NCBI GenBank assembly: GCA_964036665.1
Contig: OZ038530.1
Span: 3,162,001 to 3,226,000, forward strand
Direction: 5' to 3'
DNA from: Gordius sp. MW1
Taxonomy: Eukaryota > Nematomorpha > Gordioida > Gordea > Gordiidae
DNA length: 64,000 nucleotides
Part shown: one piece after another, positions 12,990 through 20,950 of the stretch
Numbering within the stretch: the first letter of the stretch is position 1
How the letters are laid out: the number at the start of each line of letters is the position of its first letter
Position numbers and translations under genes: made by a program
The notes under the pieces: generated by a model
What the model was told of the DNA's origin: nothing
Databases searched by the model: none
What the model saw: only the letters and a program-made list of their open reading frames with translations

Positions 12990-15175
12990 TCAAATGGTGA
13001 ATCATTTGCCAAGTCTGTAGAAGGAGAGGGGCAGGGCGTTGTCACCTGTGTAGGCAAGTCTTCTTCCATGATTGTATCCGATCGTTTCCTTATGTGGTCG
13101 CCATGTCTTTTCCACATCATACCTTCTTCTGTTTCGATTACGTAAGAAACAGGACCAAGTATTTTACGAACGACTCCTTTGCACCACAATTTGTCACTAC
13201 TTGTAAAATCTCTCACCCAGACTTTGTCACCGATTAAAAATTTTCTTCTAATAAAATTATCTTCTTCAAGTTCCCCTACCATCATGTGTGGTTTTAAAAA
13301 ACTAAACAAACTTAAGGGGTGAATTTTGATTAACAAATCTGCTGGGGTAAAACCAGTTGTAGGATGGATAGTATTCCTGTAAGAAAACAAGAAATTAAAT
13401 AATTTATCATTTTGAAAATTTTGCGACTTATATAGGAAATTTTTAAAGGTTCGAATAAAACGTTCGGCTTCTCCATTAGAACGAGGGTGGTAAGGACTGG
13501 AATAAATGTTTCGAATATTATTTTTTTTGCAATATCCCTTGAATTCAGCACTTGTAAATTGTGGACCATTATCTGAAACAATGGAATTAGGTAGTCCGAA
13601 ACGAGCAAATATTGATTCGAGGGCATTGATAGTGCACGATGCACTAATGCTGGTCATAGGGAATATCTCTGGCCATTTGGTATATGCATCGACCAAAATT
13701 AGATAATAATAACCGTGAATGGAACCACAAAAATCTAAATGTAACCAAGACCAAGGTTTACCAGGGTTTGTCCATTTTTGGGGAGCTAATTCTGGTGTTC
13801 CAGAAAACCACTCTTGGCAATTTTTACAATTATTAACGTAATTTTTGATGTCCTTATCGATACCTGGATACCATAAATGTTGACGGGCTAGAATCCTAGA
13901 GCGGGTCATACCAGGATGGCCTAAATGGAGCATATATAAAATATCTTTTCTTAATTTTTGTGGAATGACCACTCTATATCCCCAGAAAAGGCATCCTTTT
14001 AGCTTTGTTAATTCTTTTTGGCGTTGATGGTACACGACTAGTTCCGATTCCACTTTTTTGGGCCAACCGTGAAGTACGTAATTATATACTTGTCCTAGAA
14101 CAGGATCTTGACGGGTATGTCTGGCCACATCTGCCGATGTAATTGGTAATTGCTTAAATGTTTCTTCGTAAATAGCACAAATATCTCCCTCTTGAGATAT
14201 TGTTTCGTCCGGAACAGCTAACCTTGAGAGCATATCTGCACGAGCGTTTTCTTTGGTATTCTTATATCTAATATTAAATTGGTACGGTGTTGTAAATAAA
14301 GCCCATCGTTGAAGTCGCGCCGATACAGCTTGAGGTACGTTTTTGGTTTGATTAAATATTGATAATAGTGGTTTGTGGTCTGTTACTAGATTGAAGGTTT
14401 GGCCATAAATGTATTCTCGAAATTTTTGAAATGCAAATATAATGGCTAACGCTTCTTTTTCAATTTGGCTGTAATTTCTCTCCGCTGCGTTGAGTGTGCG
14501 CGAGGCAAAAGAAATGGGATGCTCGTACCCCTTAATTTCATGTGATAAAACGGCGCCGATACCTTCCGCTGAAGCATCGGTGGAGAGTAGCAATGGTAAT
14601 TGATGATTAAAATGAACTAAAACAGGAGCATTAATTATTTTTTTCTTTATTTTATTAATGGCATTTATACAATCTTGTGTCCAATTCCATTTCACTGATT
14701 TTCTTAATAATTTATACAACGGTTGTGCTAGAGTCGAAAAATTTTGTATAAACTTAGCATAATAGGTAGCCATGCCTAAGAAAGATTGTAATTCTTTAAT
14801 TGATGTAGGGTCAGGAGCATTTATAATTGCCTTAGTATTTTTGTTAGTTGTGTGAATTCCTTCCTCGTTTATCATATGTCCAAGATATTCAATTGATTTT
14901 TGTAAAAAATTACATTTTTCTCGTTTTAATTTTATATTAGCCTCATCCAATATTTTAAACACTGTTTCGAGATTTTTATTGTGATCCTCAATTGTTTTCC
15001 CAGACACGATAATGTCGTCTAAATAACATACTACACCATTAATGTTCCTAAATAATGAGTCTATGAAGCGCTGAAATATCGCTGGGGCAGAAGCAATTCC
15101 GAATGGAAGTCGAGTATATTGAAAAAGTCCTCTGTGGGTATTAATTGTTAAAATATTTTGTGATTTTTCAGTAAT
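12947..15175 (-). CDS. pol: Pol, C-terminal two thirds: RT palm/thumb, RNase H, integrase
   Basis: Open frame of 742 codons from the base after an in-frame TAA (15178-15176) to TGA at 12949-12947. It has no start of its own; a GTG at 15007 lies downstream of the RT active site and is unlikely to be used. In order: RT motif LPFGIASAPA (about 15111); catalytic YLDD (15025-15014); LGHMINEEG; RNase H with TDAS (near 14578), EKEAL and TDHKPLL; integrase zinc site H-x2-H then C-x2-C (13927-13817); integrase core LHLDFCG, SDNGPQF and NGEAERF, with 35 residues between the second D and the E (near 13573 and 13465); then a GPY/F-like module, KILGPVSY. The domains themselves look intact. As the continuation of the upstream frame it would be made only by read-through of the TAA. 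Confidence 0.93.
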   Translation of the reverse strand: MTEKSQNILTINTHRGLFQYTRLPFGIASAPAIFQRFIDSLFRNINGVVCYLDDIIVSGKTIEDHNKNLETVFKILDEANIKLKREKCNFLQKSIEYLGHMINEEGIHTTNKNTKAIINAPDPTSIKELQSFLGMATYYAKFIQNFSTLAQPLYKLLRKSVKWNWTQDCINAINKIKKKIINAPVLVHFNHQLPLLLSTDASAEGIGAVLSHEIKGYEHPISFASRTLNAAERNYSQIEKEALAIIFAFQKFREYIYGQTFNLVTDHKPLLSIFNQTKNVPQAVSARLQRWALFTTPYQFNIRYKNTKENARADMLSRLAVPDETISQEGDICAIYEETFKQLPITSADVARHTRQDPVLGQVYNYVLHGWPKKVESELVVYHQRQKELTKLKGCLFWGYRVVIPQKLRKDILYMLHLGHPGMTRSRILARQHLWYPGIDKDIKNYVNNCKNCQEWFSGTPELAPQKWTNPGKPWSWLHLDFCGSIHGYYYLILVDAYTKWPEIFPMTSISASCTINALESIFARFGLPNSIVSDNGPQFTSAEFKGYCKKNNIRNIYSSPYHPRSNGEAERFIRTFKNFLYKSQNFQNDKLFNFLFSYRNTIHPTTGFTPADLLIKIHPLSLFSFLKPHMMVGELEEDNFIRRKFLIGDKVWVRDFTSSDKLWCKGVVRKILGPVSYVIETEEGMMWKRHGDHIRKRSDTIMEEDLPTQVTTPCPSPSTDLANDSPFDDYSSKLVFHVHHL

Positions 15176-15178
15176 TTA

Positions 15179-15772
15179 AATTTGATAATAAGCTTCCTTT
15201 AAGTCTAATATGGAGAAATATCTAAAACCTGCTAATTTAGAAAACAAGTCTTGGATTCGGGGAAGAGGGTATTTTTCAACAACTAGATTATTATTCAAAT
15301 TTCGGAAATCTCCACAAATTCGTAATCCCCCATTTTTTTTAAGAACAGTAACAATGGGCGCTGCATAGTCGGCATATTTTACAGATTTCAAAACCCCTTC
15401 ATTAACTAGTCGGTCTAACTCCTTATCCACTTTTTCTTTAATAAAATAAGGGATTGGTCTGGGCCGAAAAAATTTAGGAGAGGATTCGGGTTTAAGTTTA
15501 AGTGTTGTATAAAAATCAATAACTCCGGTGGATTTATTATCAAATAACGATGAATATTTGTTAGTAATATCATTCAAATTATTGTAACAATTAACCATAT
15601 TGATTGAAGAGGGAGTGGTATCATCTTTAATCCATTTATGTGCCAGTTGAATTAGGATATGGGGAAAATGTTGCAACCAATCGCGTCCTAATATGTTGTG
15701 GCCATGGCCTTCTAATACGATTAACGGCAATTGAAATCGTTTGCCATTTTCAGATACTGTCACCTCGGTTTT
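15179..15772 (-). pseudogene. pol: Pol, protease C-terminus and start of reverse transcriptase, bounded by stops
   Basis: Open between a TGA at 15775-15773 and the TAA at 15178-15176, in the same frame as the following Pol segment but shifted relative to Gag. The first recognisable part, VTVSENGKRFQLPLIVLEG then ILGRDWL, is the second half of a retropepsin. RT begins about 90 residues on, with RICGDFRNLN, KYPLPRIQDL and the first catalytic aspartate in FSILDLKEAYYQI, directly before the TAA. The stop therefore cuts RT between its motif A aspartate and the YLDD. A GTG at 15763 could be taken as a start but has no special support. The segment is a fragment of one polyprotein, not a separate gene. 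Confidence 0.85.
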
Positions 15773-15812
15773 TCATTTCGTTGGTCTGGTTGTACCATTA
15801 TAGCCTTTTTAA
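15773..15812 (-). other. Frame break inside the protease coding region
   Basis: Gag/protease runs into TAA (15800-15798) while the continuing protease lies in the +1 frame, which itself has a TGA at 15775-15773. A run of five A precedes the Gag stop on the minus strand. A single +1 slip at or before the stop would still meet the TGA, so a programmed +1 shift alone cannot link the two frames. At least two lesions, or sequencing errors, are needed to explain this region. Confidence 0.75.
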
Positions 15813-16655
15813 GATAGTTTTGAGTGGAGAAACGTTCCGTACTACAATGTTTCCTCCATTCACCATTGTCACTGATGACCCTGTATCAATTTCAAAATTA
15901 ACATCTAGATCATTTACCTTTAATGTATAAGTGGGAAATGACGAATATCTCTTCAAATAATTCACTTGATGATGCGTAACACTGCATTCGCTCTTGCATA
16001 TTTTTCCAATGTGTCCCTTTTTTTGACATTTATAACAAACTGCAGTTCGAAATTTACACATGGCCCGATTATGATTCCCCCCGCATAAATAACAATAATT
16101 TAAGGACCTGGGTTTTACCAAATGAATTGTTTCCGAATGATTCAATAATTGCGATTGTAGTTCTGCCCTTTCCATGGCACGAGAGGTGTCCAGCGCAATT
16201 TGCCATGTCAAATTTTCTATGCCTAAAAGGCGTTCAACAATCTTTGTTTTCTTTAATCCAGCTACAAACCTATCACGGAGGCTACTTTCAAGGTTCGATC
16301 CGAATTCGCAATGGATTGCCACCCCCTTTAATCTTGCTGTAAATGCATCGATGGTTTCATCATCCATTTGGGACAACTTATTAAATTTGTAGCGTTGTAC
16401 GATTGGATTTAATTTGGGAGAATAAAAGTTTTTTAGGGCTAAACATAATTCTTCAAAAGGAAGGTTTGCAGGGTCCTGGGGGGCAATAAGGTTTGTAAGT
16501 AATTCGAAGTTTTCGGTACCTATAACGGATAGAAATAAGGATTTTTTATCGCAACCGATAACATTGTGAAAATGGTTGAATTGTGACAAGTATAAGTCAA
16601 AACTATCGGTAGGACTATATTGATGGAATTGTATATTGGAATTCGACCGCGCCAT
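15798..16655 (-). CDS. gag: Gag with two zinc knuckles, running into the protease active site
   Basis: 285 codons from ATG at 16655 to TAA at 15800-15798. Residues about 1-175 form a helical capsid-like region typical of gypsy Gag. Two nucleocapsid knuckles follow: C188-x2-C191-x3-H195-x4-C200 (one residue shorter than standard) and the canonical C207-x2-C210-x4-H215-x4-C220. FEIDTGSSVTMV at about 255-266 carries the DTGS motif of the aspartic protease, so Gag and protease share this frame at first. The frame stops 25 residues after DTGS, before the rest of protease, which lies in the +1 frame. The ATG is 2 nt from the 5' LTR and its TG belongs to the primer-binding site. No other start fits, because this one opens the frame directly at the LTR. 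Gag itself looks intact. Confidence 0.92.
   Translation of the reverse strand: MARSNSNIQFHQYSPTDSFDLYLSQFNHFHNVIGCDKKSLFLSVIGTENFELLTNLIAPQDPANLPFEELCLALKNFYSPKLNPIVQRYKFNKLSQMDDETIDAFTARLKGVAIHCEFGSNLESSLRDRFVAGLKKTKIVERLLGIENLTWQIALDTSRAMERAELQSQLLNHSETIHLVKPRSLNYCYLCGGNHNRAMCKFRTAVCYKCQKKGHIGKICKSECSVTHHQVNYLKRYSSFPTYTLKVNDLDVNFEIDTGSSVTMVNGGNIVVRNVSPLKTILKRL
16637..16654 (-). promoter_or_regulatory. Primer-binding site, overlapping the Gag start codon
   Basis: Two bases after the 5' LTR the minus strand reads TGGCGCGGTCG. TGG is the complement of a tRNA CCA end, and TGGCGC-GTCGA resembles the serine-tRNA primer sites known in several gypsy elements; the tRNA identity is a tentative recollection. 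TGG starts at the T of the Gag ATG, so the site lies inside the first codons of Gag. Confidence 0.8.
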
Positions 16656-16699
16656 ATTTTATAGCGTAATAAAATGCGTAAGAAAGGGAAAAAATCCAA

Positions 16700-16734
16700 G
16701 AATGAATTTATGCGATAATTTGGTAATATATAGG
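16700..16734 (-). promoter_or_regulatory. Predicted LTR promoter: TATA-like box and initiator
   Basis: On the minus strand CCTATATATTACC (16734-16722) is followed by TCATTC (16705-16700), a match to the arthropod initiator pattern TCAKTY. The A of the initiator (16703) would be +1 and the TATA begins at about -29, a normal spacing. This would leave a leader of about 48 nt before the Gag ATG and an R plus U5 of only about 47 nt. Prediction from motif and spacing only. Confidence 0.5.
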
Positions 16735-16880
16735 AAAAAGCGTGGAAAAAATAATGTACTTACTTACAATAATGAATGCGAACTCAAATCATGGTGAGAG
16801 TGTGGGAAAGTAACTAATGATATTATAACTAATGGGTGAGAGTGTGGGAGTATTAACTAAAAAGGAAAAGCACTAATGAG

Positions 16881-16972
16881 TTAATTTGAGTATGGGAAAA
16901 GGCTTAATTTGAGTATGGGAAAAGGCTTAATTTGAGTATGGGAAAAGGCTTAATTTGAGTATGGGAAAAGGC
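16881..16972 (-). repeat. Four perfect 23-bp tandem repeats inside the 5' LTR
   Basis: Same four-unit array as in the other LTR, with no change in any unit or in copy number. It lies upstream of the predicted TATA/initiator on the element's sense strand. Confidence 0.9.
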
Positions 16973-16983
16973 GAGCTATAGCA

Positions 16984-16988
16984 AAAAT
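16984..16988 (+). other. Target site duplication, right copy (aaaat)
   Basis: aaaat follows the LTR end gctatagca and continues as gatggttctcgcag, the expected satellite phrase with one substitution. It matches the copy at 12413-12417. Confidence 0.9.
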
Positions 16989-19849
16989 GATGGTTCTCGC
17001 AGCTTAAAACCTCTTTTCGGAAGTCAATCGAGGATAATAGGATTCTCAAATTGGCTTACTTTTATATATTTTTTCATGCTCTTTCACATAGAATCGAAAA
17101 AAATAAATATTTTTACCTCAAAATTTTTCACATATTTTTCTTTGAACCGTATTCATCCGATGAAAGTTGTCGTTTTCAGACGTGGTTTCTATGATCCCAA
17201 GTAAAAATTTATCAGAATCAGAAAACTATTACTTTGAAATCATGATCGCATAGTGCAGTTTTCAAAAATTAAGCACTCACGTTGCGATACAACAAACTAA
17301 TCGCAACAATAAAACGTTGTCTTTTGTCAAAATGATAGTTCTCGGAGCTTAAAACCTCTTTTCGGAAGTCAATCGAGGATAATAGGATTCTCAAATTGGT
17401 TTATTTTTATATATTTTTTCATGCTCTTTCACATAGAATCGAAAAAAATAAATATTTTGACCTCAAAATTTTTCACATATTTTTCTTTGAACCGTCGTCA
17501 TCCGATGAAAGTTGTCGTTTTCAGACGTGGTTTCTATGATCCCAAATAAAAATTTATCAGAATCAAAAAACTTTTACTTTGAAATCATGATCGCATAGAG
17601 CAGTTTTCAAAAATTAAGCATTCACGTTGCGATACAACAAACTAATCGCAACAATAAAACGTTGTCTTTAAAATGATAGTTCTCGCAGCTTAAAACCTCT
17701 TTTCAGAAGTCAATCGAGGATAATAGGATTCTCAAATTGGCCTACTTTTATATATTTTTATATGCTCTTTCACATAGAATCGAAAAAAATAAATATTTTT
17801 ACCTCAAAATTTTTTACATATTTTTCTTTCAACCGTATTCATCCGATGAAAGTTGTCATTTCAGACGTGGTTTCCATGATAAAAGTAAAAATTTATCAGA
17901 ATCAGAAAACTATTACTTTGAAATCATGATCGCATAGTGCATTTTTAAAAAATCAAGCACTCACGTTGCGATACAACAAACTAATCGCAACAATAAAACG
18001 TTGTCTTTTGTCAAAATGATAGTTCTCGCAGCTTAAAACCTCTTTTCGGAAGTCAATCGAGGATAATAGGATTCTCAAATTGGCTTACTTTTATATATTT
18101 TTTCATGCTCTTTTACATAGAATCGAAAAAAATAAATATTTTTACCTCAAAATTTTTCACAAATTTTTCTTTGAACCGTATTCATCCGATGAAAGTTGTC
18201 GTTTTCAGACGTGGTTTCCATGATAAAAAGTAAAAATTTATCAGAATCAGAAAACTATTACTTTGAAATCATGATCGCATAGTGCAGTTTTCAAAAATTA
18301 AGCACTCACGTTGCGATACAACAAACTAATCGCAACAATAAAACGTTGTCTTTTGTCAAAATGATAGTTCTCGCAGCTTAAAACCTCTTTTCGGAAGTCA
18401 ATCGAGGATAATATTCTTAAATTGGCTTACTTTTATATATTTTTTTATGCTCTTTCACATATCGAAAAAAATAAATATTTATACCTCAAAATTTTTCACA
18501 TATTTTTCTTTGAACCGTATTCATCCGATGAAAGTTGTCGACGTGGTTTCCATGATAAAAACTAAAAATTTATCAGAATCAGAAAACTATTACTTTGAAA
18601 TCATGATCGCATACTGCAGTTTTCAAAAATTAAGCACTCACGTTGCGATACATCAAACTAATCGCAACAATAAAACGTTGTCTTTTGTCAAAATGATAGT
18701 TCTCGCAGCTTAAAACCTCTTTTCGGAAGTCAATCGAGGATAATAGGATTCTCAAATTGGCTTACTTTTATATATTTTTTTTATGCTCTTTCACATAGAA
18801 TCGAAAAAAATAAATATTTTTACCTCAAAATTTTTCACATATTTTTCTTTGAACCGTATTCATCCGATGAAAGTTTTTCAGACGTGGTTTCTATGATCCC
18901 AAATAAAAATTTATCAGAATCAGAAAACTTTTACTTTGAAATCATGATCGCATAGTGCATTTTTGAAAAATCAAGCACTCACGTTGCGATACAACAAACT
19001 AATCGCAACAATAAAACGTTGTCTTTTGTCAAAATGATAGTTCTCCTTCTCGCAGCTTAAAACCTCTTTTCGGAAGTAAATCTATGATAATAGGATTCTC
19101 AAATTGGCTCACTTCTATATATTTTTTCATGCTCTTTCACATAGAATCGAAAAAAATAAATATTTTTACCTCAAAATTTTTCACAAATTTTTCTTTGAAC
19201 CGTATTCATCCGATGAAAGTTGTCGTTTTCAGACGTGGTTTCCATGGTAAAAAGTAAAAATTTATCAGAATCAGAAAACTATTACTTTGAAATCATGATC
19301 GCATAGTGCAGTTTTCAAAAATTAAGCACTCACGTTGCGATACAACAAACTAATCGCAACAATAAAACGTTGTCTTTTGTCAAAATGCTAGTTCTCTCAG
19401 CTTAAAACCTCTTTTCGGAAGTCAATCGAGGATAATAGGATTCTCCAATTGGCTTACTCTTATATATTTTTTTATGCTCTTTCACATAGAATCGAAAAAA
19501 ATAAATATTTTTACTTCAAAATTTTTCACAAATTTTTCTTTGAACCGTATTCATCCGATGAAAGTTGTCGTTTTCAGACGTGGTTTCCATGATAAAAAGT
19601 AAAAATTTATCAGAATCAGAAAACTATTACTTTGAAATCATGATCGCATAGTGCAGTTTTCAAAAATTAAGCACTCACGTTGCGATACAACAAACTAATC
19701 GCAACAATAAAACGTTGTCTTTTGTCAAAATGATAGTTCTCGCAGCTTAAAACCTCTTTTCGGAAGTCAATCGAGGATAATATTCTTAAATTGGCTTACT
19801 TTTATATATTTTTTTATGCTCTTTCACATAGAATCGAAAAAAATAAATA

Positions 19850-20950
19850 TTTTTACCTCAAAATTTTTCACATATTTTTCTTTGAACCGTAGTCATCTGA
19901 TGAAAGTTGTCGTTTTCAGAGGTGGTTTCTATGATCCCAAATAAAAATTTATCAGAATCACAAAACTTTTACTTTGAAATCATGATCGCATAGAGCAGTT
20001 TTCAAAAATTAAGCATTCACGTTGCGATACAACAAACTAATCGCAACAATAAAACGTTGTCTTTAAAATGAGAGTTCTCGCAGCTTAAAACCTCTTTTCA
20101 GAAGTCAATCGAGGATAATGGGATTCTCAAATTGGCCTACTTTTATATATTTTTTCATGCTCTTTCACATAGAATCGAAAAAAATAAATATTTTTACCTC
20201 AAAATTTTTTACATATTTTTCTTTCAACCGTATTCATCCGATGAAAGTTGTCGTTTTCAGACGTGGTTTCCATGATAAAAGTAAAAATTTATCAGAATCA
20301 GAAAACTATTACTTTGAAATCATGATCGCATAGTGCATTTTTGAAAAATCAAGCACTCACGTTGCGATACAACAAACTAATCGCAACAATAAAACGTTGT
20401 CTTTTGTCAAAATGATAGTTCTCCTTCTCGCAGCTTAAAACCTCTTTTCGGAAGTAAATCTATGATAATAGGATTCTCAAATTGGCTTACTTTTATATAT
20501 TTTTTCATGCTCTTTCACATAGAATCGAAAAAAATAAATATTTTTACCTCAAAATTTTTTACATATTTTTCTTTGAACCGTATTCATCCGATGAAAGTTG
20601 TCGTTTTCAGACGTGGTTTCCATGATAAAAAGTAAAAATTTATCAGAATCAGAAAACTATTACTTTGAGATCATGATCGCATAGTGCATTTTTGAATAAT
20701 TAAGCACTCACGTTGCGATACAACAAACTAATCGCAACAATAAAACGTTGTCTTTAAAATGATAGTTCTCGCAGCTTAAAACCTCTTTTCAGAAGTCAAT
20801 CGACGATAATGGGATTCTCAAATTGGCCTACTTTTATATATTTTTTCATGCTCTTTCACATAGAATCGAAAAAAATAAATATTTTTACCTCAAAATTTTT
20901 CACATATTTTTCTTTGAACCGTATTCATCCGATGAAAGTTGTCGTTTTCA
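19850..20950 (+). repeat. Multi-monomer block duplicated about 2,064 bp downstream
   Basis: This block and about 21915-23015 share a run of rare variants in the same order: cagaggtggtttc, atcacaaaac, gtcttta followed by atgagag, gaggataatggg, ccatgataaaagt, aagtaaatctatg, gaataattaag. cccaaat lies at 19936 and 22000. The order breaks after about 20980 / 23030, where ctatgatccc meets ccctgataaa. This indicates duplication of several monomers together, with an offset of about six monomers. Confidence 0.7.

Larger units (their letters stand above)
12418..16983 (-). mobile_element. Ty3/gypsy-type LTR retrotransposon, Mag / K02A2.6-like, coding region broken
   Basis: A 4,566-bp element inserted into the satellite: two 327-bp direct repeats, 5-bp target duplication, primer-binding site, Gag, Pol in the order protease-RT-RNase H-integrase, polypurine tract. 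That Pol order is diagnostic of Ty3/gypsy rather than Ty1/copia. RNase H and integrase phrases such as FASRTLNAAERNYSQIEKEA and TDHKPLLSIF are close to the K02A2.6/Mag branch, an assignment made from memory of family patterns. No envelope gene is present. The coding region carries a frame change and a TGA in protease, a TAA in RT, and a frame change before the C-terminal tail, so this copy is probably non-autonomous. LTR identity of 325/327 suggests recent insertion or recent copying. Confidence 0.96.
16657..16983 (-). repeat. 5' LTR (right copy)
   Basis: 327 bp, same length as the left LTR and different from it at 16746 and 16749 only. Transcription of the element would start here and run leftward. 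The outer end (TGCTATAG on the minus strand) abuts the aaaat target duplication. It contains the same four 23-bp units at 16881-16972. Confidence 0.95.

Noticed and set aside
13506-13706. Plus-strand open frames opposite pol and gag (13506, 15640, 16127, 16174) and a minus-strand frame at 13330-13644
   Set aside because: Antisense or out-of-frame shadows of the integrase, protease and Gag coding sequence, whose motifs are clear in the other frame.
15773-15815. Programmed +1 frameshift between Gag/protease and Pol
   Set aside because: AAA AGG C just before the Gag stop recalls yeast Ty +1 sites, but the +1 frame meets TGA within 11 codons, and the junction falls inside protease, where no family programmes a shift.
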